In this document: positions 23,801 through 35,414 of the stretch, piece by piece
Numbering within the stretch: position 1 is the first letter of the stretch
How the letters are laid out: every line of letters starts with the position of its first letter
Assembly: GCA_019671135.1 (NCBI GenBank)
Contig: JAHRHY010000015.1
Span: 868,001 to 932,000, forward strand
DNA from: Linnemannia hyalina
Taxonomy: Eukaryota > Mortierellomycota > Mortierellomycetes > Mortierellales > Mortierellaceae
DNA: 64,000 nt
Direction of reading: 5' to 3'
Notes under the pieces: model-generated
Databases searched by the model: none
What the model saw: the letters and a program-made list of their open reading frames with translations, nothing else
Told to the model about the DNA's origin: nothing
Made by a program: the position numbers and the translations under genes

Positions 23801-26800
23801 AAAGATTCACATCGGGTCGTGTAGGACAAAGGACATCTTGTTCACAGGAAACCACAAGAACAAGAGTATGGCCTCCTTTAGTGAGGACAAAGTGGAGACG
23901 AAGCCCAAAATTGGCCGTGCAGAGGACGAGTCGATTTTGTCTACCCCAGGCTCAATGGTCATGGGTCAGACCTTCACAGAGGAGCCAGACTCTATCGCCG
24001 AAGATACGCTCGAAAAGCCATACCATCACGACTCGCCAATGCAATCGACTCACGACAGGCGCTCTGCTTCAACCCCACACCACCGCCCCCTCTCTTACGG
24101 CAATGGCCAGCCTCACCACAGCGGCGAACACATTCCTCGCATTCAGGAGCCATCATCCAGCATGGACATCGACCCACCTCGATCACGGCACAGAATCGAT
24201 AAAGAATCCTACTCTAGTCACGGTAGCCGGTCATCATTACCTCCAGCGCAAGGATCAGGAGCCACATACGGCGGTCATTCATCGACCATGTCCGATTATA
24301 GACTGTCAAGTGGACCTGCTTTTACGCCGATCAAGTCCAAGTCTTGGAACGACACCCTCATCACGCCCAAAATTACAAGGATCATTCCAGATGTTGGCGA
24401 CATGCTTGGTGGCACCGAGGTTACCATCTTTGGCTCTGGATTCAGAGGTAAGCCTCAAGCTACAATGAAATTGGTGGCGAAATAAGCACAGAGCACAGTT
24501 GTTCTTGGAAGGCTCACTCATTGTCGATTCCATTCCATACTACATTCTCTCTAGCTGGATTGGTCCCATACTTTGATTCGTTACCAGCATCGAACGTCAC
24601 TGTTCTTCATCCGGATGTCATGACTTGCCGCACACCGCCCCGAATCCAGGCTGCCGTAGCTTCGGTGGGTTTCCTATCCAAGCGCTCCTCAGGATCGGGC
24701 AGGATTACGCCTGATACACAATATTCATACGCGGACAAGCTGGGCTTGGGATTAGCAGAGCTTGCGGCAGAGATTGTTGCCATGGAACGCGACGACTACG
24801 ACGAGCCCAATCCCCAGGCAGGATCTGGCGTTGGACTTGGGCATCCAAGTTATGACGCCACTGAGCGGTCAGAGCAGAGGCTTGGAGGGCTTGGAGACTT
24901 GCGCTCAAGAGCTACTCGTGTAGTTCGTCGTGGAAGCACACGTCGCGACTCTTCGGACATCACAAGCCAGTCTCGATCCAACTCGAACGGATCGAGGCTG
25001 AACCCCATGGCTGAAAGCCCTCGCCGACGATCTAGCCATAGTCCAATGGGTCACGATCATGGCCTGGACGATGAGGAGCTTGAGCGCCTTGTGACAGAGA
25101 TGATGTCGCTCGGCGTGACACAGTCGGTTGTACCAGCAGCACAAACCTGCAAGGCCTTGGAATCGGCTATTCTTAACATTGTACGTGGCACGGACGACAT
25201 GCATCACATTTCAATGCAAAACGACCAGCGTCACACCCTGCTTCATCTGGCTGTCCTCCTCGAGATGAACGACCTTGTCGAATACCTGCTTAAGGAGAAG
25301 ATCGAAGTCAACGCTGCCGACTGGAATGGCTTTACAGGTACGAACAACAGGAACTCGATACAAACAAAATCATGGGACAAAAGCCCAATAGCGTTAACAG
25401 CAAACACATAACTAATCTGCCTCGTTCTCTCATTATTCAATCATAACAGCTCTTCACTATGCGGCTTGGACAGACCAAACGGACATGTATGAGATTCTGG
25501 TGGGTCATGGAGCGTCTGCGGAGGTGCTCAACTGCCACCAGGCTCTCCCACGCCATTTGTTTGCAGGCGTCCCTGGAACACCCCAGGAGTTCGTTGCCAT
25601 GTACCACCCGAAACCAGGACAGGCGCTGGAGACTGGGTCATCCTATGATCGATACCCGTCGGGTGGCAGAGCGAGCCTGGACAACCTCAAGGACGACATC
25701 CTTGAAAAATACAGCCGAGCCAAGAAGGCTCGTGGTTCGAATGGCAACATGTATGTCAAGTCGTCATCAGGAGACTCTATTTCCAAGGCGCCGGCGCCGA
25801 TGGATCACCACCGCGACCCCAGTCACAGCCACGAGTCCCCTCATTCAATCCACCGTCATGCCCCCCGCCACGTTGTCTCATCACCACCTCTGCTTCCTCA
25901 AACCCAAGGCCACTTGCGACCTGCTCCTCACACGATGCAGTCCCTTCCTCACCCTCAAGCTCCGCGCTCACCGTCACCTCTTCGGGAATCGTTTGCAGGA
26001 CCCTACACCCAGCCGCACGCATCCTCATCCTCATCGTCTTCTGGTAACAACAGTTCATCGTTTACCAGAAGGTACTTGCACCCTGTGGACAACCCACCTT
26101 CGCGAACTGGATCGTTGCCCTCCATTCGGCTGGAACGTGACCACAGAGAGAGTTCCCTCCAGCACAGTCCGTCGTACCATCACCAACAGCAGCATCTTCA
26201 ACAACACCACCATCACAACGTTGGATCGCCTTCGTCCTCTCCAAGTGCTGCCATGACAGGCGCCCCTTCGTCTCCTATGCACCATCAACAAGGATCTTCG
26301 AACAACCGGTACACATCGTCGCCTTCCTCTTATGACCACGTACAGCAATCGCCTCAGCAATATGACAGCCACCCGGAAGAACGCCGATCAGACCGCATGC
26401 TGCCTTCTTTTGGGCTCAATCTGCCTGTTCCGTTCCCTTACCAGGGTGATTCGAGCAGGGGTCCAAGCCCAGGAAATCATGGCCCAGAGTCAGGCGACGG
26501 AGGACATCATGGATCCAAGGCAGTTGAGGCAGGACAAAAGCGCCCGGGATCTTCTTACCATGGCTCTTCGCATGACGGGCCAATGGTCAAGTCTCCAAGG
26601 ACCTTTGATGGACCTATTCGAACCAAGGGAGGAGATCACCACGAGTATGACCAACAAGGACCTCCCCTCCCCATGGATGGCAATCGATCTACACAAGCCA
26701 ACGCCGAAGTGTCACGGTCTTCTAATGCCGGAACGGATCTGGAGAACGATATCAGGGACGGATCTGAGGACAGTGGCAAGTCGAACCGTCGTACGAGCCA

Positions 26801-27854
26801 GGCAAGCCACACTTGCCCTCACCCAAACTGCAACAAAAGCTTCACGAGACCCTTCAACCTCCGGGCACATATGCGCGTTCACACTGCGGAGCGTCCTTAC
26901 AAGTGCGATACTTGTGCGTTGGCATTCTCACGTCTTCACGATCGCAACCGACACGCCAAGCTTCACACTGGAATCAAGCCCTTTGAGTGCTCCTTCTGTC
27001 ACCACCAGTTTATTCGGCCAGATGCTCTGCGCCGTCATTTGGGTCGTGGAGGTGGAACAGGATGCGGACAAAAGATCGCGGCGACTGCTGCAGCTGATGG
27101 TCAAAAGGCAGTCAGTGGTGCCACTAACTCGACATCGTCTTCGACAGATTCTGCCTCCGCTTCGGCCACCGCCACTGCTACAACAACAACAACAGCAACG
27201 ACGGCGGCTGCTACTTATGGAACAATGACCACTGCAACAACTGCGACGGCTACTTCTCACGGCGAGAACAAGACCCTCGTCAACAATGGAGCTTCCAGCC
27301 GGAGCAGCAGTGGAAGCAGCGTCCGGAGCCAGGCGAGTCTGAGCAGCATCAGCAGCGGTCTGACGGCGGTGTCGTTTTCGGCAAGCAATGATTGGAATCG
27401 CCATCCACGGTCGTCGACGGACCCTTCGGGCTCGAAGGTGATGGAGCTGGATGAAGATAACCGCGACCGCGGTCATCATGCTCCTCAACAGCACCATATT
27501 CATCACCAACAGCAACAGCCACATCTTCACCCTCCTCGATCTCCTCTTGGTATTATCTCTGATGGACGGCGGTATGCCTCTCCGACTGGCACTGACCATG
27601 ATGAAGACATGAGGTCTGTTGATGGCGAGGACCACCATGTTGAGGCCGCAGGCGTGAACGAGAAGCAGCACATTACTCGCCATTTGTCGCCTGTGCCATA
27701 TGACCATGACGACCGACGCGATCACCACCACCATTTCCAGCCACAGCAACAACAGCAACACAACCCACATCACCACCATCTCCATCGTGCTGAGCGGGAC
27801 GAGCAGGAACAGCAACAACAGCCTGCTCCCACCGCCACTGCCGCCAGCAGTTAA
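20872..27854 (+). CDS. Spt23/Mga2-like factor with TIG, ankyrin and C2H2 fingers
   Basis: Predicted transcription regulator of 1,682 residues. Exons: 20872-21084, 22143-22450, 23011-23667, 23765-24447, 24555-25337, 25450-27854; intron 1 is unusually long (1,058 bp). Order of parts: Asn/Thr-rich N terminus; a Spt23/Mga2-type DNA-binding region at ~180-450 (QFLIKLDLKSAEPFKSPMSL, FEHVVDFTSGT, DRYFFKFSLMQYLNGQKI); an IPT/TIG fold at ~595-690 (ITRIIPDVGDMLGGTEVTIF); two ankyrin repeats at ~850-920 (HTLLHLAVLLEMNDLVEYLL, ALHYAAWTDQTDMYEIL); a ~420-residue Ser/Pro/His-rich linker; then three zinc fingers at ~1337-1420, the last ending in Cys rather than His. Yeast Spt23 and Mga2 are anchored in the ER by a C-terminal membrane helix and control the fatty-acid desaturase OLE1. 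No hydrophobic segment is present here. Ankyrin and finger regions share one uninterrupted 801-codon exon, so the fusion is not a splicing guess. Confidence 0.9.
22906..22940 (+). repeat. 8-bp tandem repeat in intron 2
   Basis: GCGCTGTG repeated about four times (the fourth unit has one mismatch) inside the second intron of the Spt23-like gene. It may add local structure to the pre-mRNA. Confidence 0.8.
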
Positions 27855-28881
27855 TTCAGTCCATAAAAAAAAATTGTAAATTCATGCAGTCTTTTTCCCC
27901 TTCCTTGTAATGCGCCCTCTCGAATTCCCCTCTTCCCCTTCCTTTCTTATTCTACCACTTTTGAACTGTACAAATATCCGCACGGCAACAATAATAAATA
28001 CAAAAAGTATCTTTTTCCGCCTACGCCATTCTTTGTTTCTAAAAGCCTGCGCCAGTATTGAATTATTTTTCTGTATGTCACCCGTCCCTGCTTGGCGTTC
28101 GATGGACAGATGCTCCTTGACGCCAAACTTCACTTTAGAGTTGTATTATGCTTTAAGTAAGTAAGTGTACTCTTCTTGTCCTGTTGTCCAGACATTATCA
28201 TTCCTTGATGGCATGCTCATCGAACTCGAGTGGTTGACGGCGGGAAATGGATCTAGGACTGGCAAGACTTGAAACACCGGCCACCCACTCCAGCTCAGTC
28301 GTGTTGTTTGAGGAAGGGTACTACTTCCCCCCCCCCCCCTTGCACCTACACCGAGAGATCGTTGAACAAAAGTTCGCGTACACCGGGGGAAGATTGGTGA
28401 ACAAAGTCGCGGCGTCCTTTGTTTTGTCTATCCTGATTCCTGCAAGTTGAGAGGGCGGTGGAGTGGTGTTGTAGGAAACGCGAAAAAAAATGAACCTGGA
28501 GATCGCCTTTGCCGTGTGCACGTGGCTGGGATGTATACAAAGGCCGCGAAAACTACTGTTTTTGCTTTTTTCTTCACTCCTCTTCGCCCACTCCCTCTTG
28601 GGCACCCGTCTCTACCGCTTGGACCCTATTCGCTGATTCAGCGATATTTGTTAAGAGAAACAGAAACACTTTCTTTTTTTTTTCAGTGAACAGAGAAAAA
28701 GATAGAAACGAGGGGTGCGCGCGTGGGGGTGTTGTCATTCCGCTCTTTCCGCTCTTCTTTTGTCTTTCCTCTTCGTCGCTTTCTTTGTTCTTCCGAGGGG
28801 GGAAAAGTTGGGGGAGGAGGTGTACATTTGCATTGTTTTTCTTCTTTGCTTGTTTTCTTGCTGGGGTTGCACATTTCCTTT

Positions 28882-28882
<1 letters not shown>

Positions 28883-28915
<33 letters not shown>
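28883..28915 (+). repeat. T33 homopolymer
   Basis: Thirty-three consecutive T. A 23-base A run follows at 29023-29045, about 107 bp downstream. Confidence 0.9.
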
Positions 28916-28916
<1 letters not shown>

Positions 28917-29403
28917 TTTCGTTTCATTCCCCCTTTTCCATCTTGCACGCTCATTTCATAAACTATCCCCCCTCCTTTGCCCTAAACTAATCGCAATGAT
29001 CACACCATTTCACACGCGACAGAAAAAAAAAAAAAAAAAAAAAAAGAAACGTCTACAGTTTAGTGGCGCAAACTTTTTGCTAGCCAGAAAAAGTTACTGT
29101 TAGTGACATGGGTGTCAAGAAGGGACCAAGAGGAGTCAAGACCCTCCCTTCCCCCCACCTCTCCCTCTCATACCTAACTGTTCGCAACCCCGACTAGACA
29201 TGGTTGGCCATTTGGCCATGTCAAAGGTGTGAGTGGTGGTCAACTTGGGGGGCGTTTGGCCCTCCCAGCACTGGCATATGCTGTTGGAGGAAGATGTATG
29301 AGGGTGCTAACCCTAACCTTCTTTTTTTTAGGATGAGATGATGGGATAAAATATGATTCTGAGGGCAAACTTGAGACTCCGAGGGCTAACATGGAGGGCT
29401 AAC

Positions 29404-29473
29404 TAAGGGGTCGCAGGTCACTAAGGGGTCGCGGGGAACCAAAGGGGTCGCGGGAACCAAAGGGGTTCGCGGG
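29404..29473 (+). repeat. 18-19 bp tandem repeat, four units
   Basis: The core AAGGGGTCGC (the last copy has an extra T) starts at 29405, 29423, 29442 and 29460, giving spacings of 18, 19 and 18 bp. The spacer between copies 2-3 and 3-4 is a conserved GGGAACCA-type segment. Confidence 0.85.
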
Positions 29474-30230
29474 AGTATGGACTCGTAGGGATGACCGTGT
29501 GCCCACTCATAATGATGGCATACTAATGGGAACGCGAGGCTTCCAAGTGCCCATGATGACGGTCGTTTTGAGGCACTCGGGCAAGTGAGAGCTCGCTTTT
29601 TTATCTCTTCCTTTTCTTACAATTAACCAACCGGCTCGCGACTTCCTCGCGGTGTGTCCTGGACTGCGGGTTATCGCAATGATAACCTACAGACTGATCG
29701 ATGAGTCATTATTAAACAATCTTTTTTTTTCTTTCTCATCTTTTGTTCTTTGCTATTCCTCTTCTTCTTCTCGCTCCTGTTCTTGTTCTAGTTCTTGTAT
29801 GGGCGGTGGCAGTAGTGACAAAGATGAAGCAGTCATGCTTGAATAAAAAGGTATCCTAGAGTACGATCGCCATATATTATTTTTTTGCTCAGTAAAAGGT
29901 GGATCGCGCGTACTTTTTTTTTATTTTATTTTTTTATGAAGGCGTGTTTCTTTGTCTGGGCACGCGCAGACTCGCCATATGTGTATTTGAACAATCGACA
30001 GACATTTTTGCCTTCAAAAAAAAATTCGAAACGAACAGAAAATATTCCTCCCCAACTGGAACCAAGTGCAACAAAAATGCCAAGTCATTTGTAGTAGTTT
30101 GTAGTAGGTTGTTGATCCAGGTTTTTTAATTCTATGCTACATGATGTCTAAGATTGGATTGTTATGGTGCAAAAAGAGAGAAAGAGAGAGGGAGAGAGAG
30201 AGTGAAAGGAACCCATTGGCTAAGCTAAGC

Positions 30231-33200
30231 TTAGAACCAGAGCAATTCGCTGTAGCGGGGGATGGGGTAGTACTTGTCGGCAGTCAAGGTCTCGAGTCTG
30301 TCGGCAATAACACGGGCGTTCTGCATGGCAGGGACGATGAAGTCCGACGCAGCCTTGGCCTCAGCAACGGCGTCATCATGGATGGCGTGCAACTTGGCGA
30401 CGGACTCATCCAAGACAACGAGGGCGGCCTGGAGGTCCTTGACGACGGGGGTCAAGGCCTTGAGGGCGCTCAACTCGGGCGACTGACCCTCGCCTTCGAT
30501 CGAGTTCAAGAGCTGGACGGTCTTGGCGAGAGTGCCGCGGTACTCAAAGGCGGCGGGGAGGATCTGCTGGGAGAGGAGGTCCTTCATAGTGTTGGCCTCG
30601 ACGAGGAGGTCCTTGGCGTAACGCTCGTTCATGATGAAGAAGCGGGAGGTCAACTCGGTCTGGGAGAAGATGCCGAGCTTGGTGAGCATCGACTGGTGGG
30701 GGGGCTTGATCAGCTGCTCAAAGGCCTCGGGGCAGGTGCGGATGTTGGGAAGACCACGCTTCTCGGCCTCCACGACCCAGGCATCAGAGTAGCCATCGCC
30801 CTCGAAGCGGATGTTCTTGGTCGAGGCGATGAACTTCTTGATGACGGCGACCTTGTCGGCGTCCGAGGGGAAGGGCTTCTCGCCCATCTGGGTACGGAGG
30901 GCCTCAGAGACGTCCTGGAGGGCAGAGGCGACGGCGGCGTTGAGGATGGTGACGGGGAAGGCAGGGGACTGCTTGGATCCGACGGCACGGAACTCGAACT
31001 TGTTGCCGGTGAAGGCGAAGGGAGAGGTACGGTTACGGTCGGTCAAGTCACGGGCGATGGTGGGGAGGGAGGCGACCTTGACGTCGAGGGCGGTACCGCC
31101 CAACTTGATGGTCTGGATCTCGGGGACGGAGAAGTTCTTGATGGGGCGGGACTCCTCGATGGAGTTGAGGACCTCAGTCAAGTGCTCACCCAAGAAGATG
31201 GAGAGGATGACTGGGGGGGCCTCACAGGCTCCCAAACGGTGCTCGTTAGAGGAGGAAGCGATCGAGGTACGGAGGAGGGCTCCGTGCTGCTGGACGGCGT
31301 GGAGGACAGCAACGAGGATCAAGAGGAAACGGTAGTTGGTCTCGGGCTTGACGGTGGGGTCGAGCAAGTTCTCGCCGTGGTCGGTCGACATGGACCAGTT
31401 GCAGTGCTTGCCGGATCCGTTGACGCCCTTGAAGGGCTTCTCGTGGTAGAGGACCTTGAGCTTGTTCTTGTGGGCGACCTTGGAGAGAACATCCATGGTC
31501 AACAGGTTGTGGTCAACGGCCAAGGAAGCCTCCTCGAAGATGGGGGCCAACTCGAACTGCTGGGGAGCAACCTCGTTATGGCGGGTCTTGACGGGGACTC
31601 CGAGACGGAAGAGCTCGAGCTCGGCCTCAGACATGGTGGCCATGACCTTGGAGGGAACACGACCGAAGTAGTGATCATCCATCTGCTGGTGCTTGGGGGG
31701 CAAGTTTCCGATCAAGGTACGGCCGGTGGTCTTGAGATCGGGGCGGAGGGAGTAGAGGGAACGGTCGATGAGGAAGTACTCCTGCTCGGTTCCGAGGGTG
31801 GTGAAGACGTGGTTGGTGCGGGGCTGGGCACCGACGGGGACAGACTCAATGAGCGAGAGGAGCTCACAGCAAGCCTTGGAGATCTGTGCGGTCGAGCGGA
31901 GGAGGACGGTCTTCTCGTCGAGGGCATCTCCGTTGTAGGAGATGAAGACGGAAGGGATGTAGAGGACAGAGGTGCCGTGGGGACCCTCCTGGATGAACAT
32001 GGGCGAGGTGGTGTCCCAGACGGTGTAACCACGGGCCTCGAAGGTGGAGCGCATGCCTCCGGAGGGGAAGGACGATGCGTCGGGCTCGGCCTGGAGCAAC
32101 TGCGAACCAGAGAAGGCATCGATGGCAGTGGTCTATTTTATATTGCGGGGGAAAGTAGTTGTTAGTCAGGGGTGGTCGATGATTCATTTGTAAAAGCACA
32201 TGGTTGTCGTGTGGGGTGTGTGTGCCGTTGGTTGTTCCTGCATTTTTTCACTCGAAATGGTTGCTATTTAGCTGAGCGCAAGGGCAGCAAAGAGACAAGC
32301 AGACAAACATGTGTTTGGTCGGGTCTTTCGAATGACAGTTCAACTTTTGGTCGATCCTCATCGATCTTCTCATTTTCACATTCTCTCGGTATACGATGAT
32401 GGGTGGGTGTGTATCGGGTGTGTGTGTCGATGGAGTTGTGTTGCTTGTCGATCTGTTTTCCGGACATCCACATCTTGGCCATATTTTTCTCTTATCTTAT
32501 CGCCCGTCCAACTCACTCACACTCACTCACACCCATCTAACACACATCTTTCGTTCCCTGTTGCCGACATCTCCCTTTGACATTTCTTTCCTTATGAGGA
32601 ACATCCTGAGCGAGAAGTCATGATTGGAATGAATCACACCAACTCTTATTTTTCTCTTTGTTTGTTTGATTATCGTCGCTCCTTTGTTCTTTTTTGATAT
32701 CCAGATGGCCTCCTTGCTGGTTGGTTTGTTGGTTGGTTTGTTGCTGTCCTGTCCTTGCGTTGTTGGTTGTTGTGCTTGTGGTTGTCGCTAAATGCTTTTT
32801 TTTCCCAGGGTACCTTTTTTGTCCAGTCCCCCTGATCAAAAATAGCTGGCACGCAACCCCCCTATTCCTTTCTTCTACTTCATCTCCCTCGAAAAAAACC
32901 CCTTCACTCTCCTCTTACACACGTACGCCTCCAGAAAAGAAATCAACGAAAAAAAAAATTACCTCTTCACCAGCGGCGGTGTAAGTAGACTTCAACGTCA
33001 AGAAAGCATCGTGCTTCTCGGCAGTGGTACCAGTCTGGGGCTGGAACCAATGAGTGAAATGAGTCGCACCACGATCCATGGCCCAGATACGGACCGCATG
33101 GGCAATAGCATCGGCAGTGCCACGGTCAAGGGACTGGCGACCACGCATCTGCTTGAGGAAGGAGGCATAAGCGGGCTTGGGGAGGGCCTTGGCGATCTGC

Positions 33201-33340
33201 TGGAGGTGGAAGACGTTCTCGCCAAAGAACTCGGATGTGTAGACGGGGGTTCCGTCGGCGTTCTTGGGGTAGGAGATCTTGCGGGTGGGGCGGTTGATGT
33301 TGTCCCGGAGGGACTCGACACGGGCTGCGTTGACGGCCAT
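30231..33340 (-). CDS. Glutamine synthetase type III
   Basis: ATP-dependent amidation of glutamate to glutamine, the entry point of ammonium assimilation. Exons 32963-33340 and 30231-32132 give 759 residues, the length expected for type III enzymes and about twice that of the usual fungal type II. The N-terminal part carries the GSIII-specific block (SEFFGENVF, LPKPAYASFLKQM). The catalytic half shows GTEQEYFLID, FKGVNGSGKHCNWS, the conserved RHNEVAPQQFELAPIFEEA and RTSPFAFTGNKFEFRAVGS. The C-terminal region is a long helical segment typical of the group. No organelle targeting signal is obvious, so it is probably cytosolic. The intron is long (830 bp) for this window. GSIII is best known from bacteria and some protists; its presence in a fungus that should also have type II enzyme suggests a second, perhaps differently regulated, isoform (inference). 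Confidence 0.95.
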
Positions 33341-34732
33341 TTTGTTATGTGTTTGTGTAAGGGGAGAGACTGTTGGAGGTGGTTGTTGGTTGCGGAGAGA
33401 TTAAAGTGTTATACAGAGTTGTAGTAGCAAAAGAAAACGAAGCAGAAAAGAAACCGAAGTATACAAAGAGAGCGAGAGAGAGAAGAAAGCGGATGAAGAG
33501 GGATAAGGGTGAAGGGATGAGGTTAAATAGAAGAGGAGAGTAAATAAAAGAAAAAAAAAGTAGAAAGGCAAAGTGGGGGAGTCAGAGGAAAATATATATA
33601 CTCAGGACCAGTTAAGGGTCAACATACTTACATTCACATCTGCCGGGGACCTGGCTCCCTGATAGTTTATGAGTGAATGAGAGAGAAGAGGAGGATTGTG
33701 CCTGCTTTTTTTGATGCCCTTGTTGTATTCTATTTTCATGTGCATTCGATTCATTCATTCAATGAGTCCCCGTCAGATACGTAGCGGGCAGTTCCGCTTG
33801 CAAGTGGTGGAGTGTGAGCGAGTGAGTAAGAGAGAACAACTTAGCCTGGAGTGACAGTGGTCAGTAGTCCGTCCCATCTGTCCAGTGTCCACTGTTTGGC
33901 AGTCATCCCAGGCCCATCTATCATTGGCCCCACTCTGTTCCTGAAATCAGTTGCTACTTATCACATATCCACACTCTACTCTTCATTTGATAGATCGCTA
34001 TTCAATCGACTGCCCTCACTCGCCGTGTTAGCTCTCTCTAACTTGCTCCTTTTGCTCCTGACATACCCGATGAGATAGTCCCCTATCATTGCCCCTCTCT
34101 TTCTTTTCTCCACTTCGCCCACTTACGCTTTTCTGTTCCTTCCATTTCCGGGCCGAATTGATACGGCCACCCCTGTTCTTCTTCGACCCTCTTTAATTGT
34201 TGAATGTAGCCACATCCCTATCCATTGCTTGTAAGGATGGCTCTCTGGCGCCTCCTCCGATTTATCCCATCCTCACATTAGCCAACAACACCAGCATCAA
34301 GGCTAAGCAATATTGCAACATAGATCAGGGTCCTCTAAAGGATGACGGAAAAGCTCAAGCCTAAAACTTTTTCGAAATAAAAGGGTGTGAATACAGGGGA
34401 ACCGCGATCTTTACTCTTCCACGTCATCAAAAGAACCAAAAGTACCCAATTTTTTTTTCCTGCTGCCGTCATCCCATCGTCACTTTGTTCTTTTCTTCGC
34501 TGATCCAAAATAACCTTGTCAAAATCCAAAAAATGACACGGTGCACACAAAAAGCGAATGAAATTAAGCTGAGGCCCTGGAATGGTCGCTGAAAAAAAAT
34601 GTGCTTACTTTCGACAAGGGAGTAGAGGACGTTTTTTCTTTCTCTCTGCCCCAAAAAGATAGGGACCATTCGAACAAAAATAATAACCTTGCAGAAAAGT
34701 TCGTTGGGTCATTATTGGTTGTGTCCGTGCTG

Positions 34733-34734
<2 letters not shown>

Positions 34735-34766
<32 letters not shown>
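34735..34766 (+). repeat. A32 homopolymer
   Basis: Thirty-two consecutive A followed by TTAAAGG; no recognisable element precedes it. Confidence 0.9.
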
Positions 34767-34768
<2 letters not shown>

Positions 34769-35348
34769 AAAGGCGCTGGAAGTTATGGAGAGGGCTGTGT
34801 GTCTCGTGCACCTTTTCCACTTTCCGGACAAACAAGACCTTCTTTTGCTCTCTTCCCTACGACAAAACTGGGTTGAGCAAAACAGAAAAGAAAAAAGGAG
34901 CACACTTTGTTGAGAAAGTGGGAAAAACAACAAAGGAAGGGGAATAGAAACGAGGATGAGAGCTGAAAGGAGAAGAGGGGAGGAGATGTGGGGAGTGGGA
35001 GTGGGAGAGTCTCCTTCTCCCCTTGCAGAAGGAATATCTCGGGATTCGGAAATTATTCAAAGTTCAACGCTTTTATTTTGCTCCAACGCGACAATGAAAA
35101 AATCTCGGGTGAGCATGGAGAGGGGGAATGAGGGAGAAGAAGGAGAAACGACCGGATTCTCGCGAACACAAAAAAACACAAGGAGGGCTACAGGAAAATA
35201 AAAAAGGTGCACATGGACAATTGGAGAATTGGAGAATAGACAAACAACGCAGTTGACAATTACGTTAGTAAAGTACATCAACAACGACAAGTGCGCGTTA
35301 TGATGTAGCCAGTGGAATTGATATAGAATGAGTAGATGTATGTAGGTT

Positions 35349-35354
35349 TTTATT
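35349..35354 (-). other. Candidate poly(A) signal for Nup93 gene
   Basis: TTTATT on the plus strand reads AATAAA on the minus strand, about 60 bp past the Nup93/Nic96 stop. Confidence 0.5.
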
Positions 35355-35414
35355 CTTGTCTCGCAAAGTGAGAATGGTCAGGGCCTTGTTCTTGTTTTTT
35401 TACCAACAACCCTT

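Larger units (their letters stand above)
27855..30230. other. Convergent gene-free region with homopolymers
   Basis: 2.4 kb between the ends of the Spt23-like and glutamine synthetase genes. It holds a C11 run near 28330, a T33 run (28883-28915), an A23 run (29023-29045), a short imperfect hairpin (29197-29222, GACATGG/CCATGTC) and the 29404-29473 tandem repeat. Long frames here are only poly-Phe or poly-Lys readings of homopolymers. Confidence 0.6.
33341..35414. other. Gene-free region upstream of glutamine synthetase
   Basis: Two kilobases between the start of glutamine synthetase III and the end of the Nup93 gene. It is purine-rich on the plus strand at 33430-33600 (pyrimidine-rich leader on the minus strand). 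It contains a 32-base A run at 34735-34766 and further purine-rich sequence at 34930-35180. No gene or RNA was recognised. Confidence 0.6.

Noticed and set aside
25485..27854. A separate zinc-finger gene starting in the second ankyrin repeat
   Set aside because: The first ATG of that frame lies inside the ankyrin repeat, and the upstream exon joins in phase, so the fingers belong to the Spt23-like protein.
28574..29103. Frames with poly-Phe or poly-Lys
   Set aside because: They translate the T33 and A23 homopolymers and do not resemble proteins.
29308..29318. Telomere-like TAACCCTAACC
   Set aside because: Only two units; expected by chance in a window this size and not flanked by further repeats.
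30141..32165. A 674-codon plus-strand open frame
   Set aside because: It lies exactly antisense to the second exon of glutamine synthetase III, whose protein is well conserved. The plus-strand reading is Gly/Leu/Glu-rich, the usual mirror of strong codon bias.
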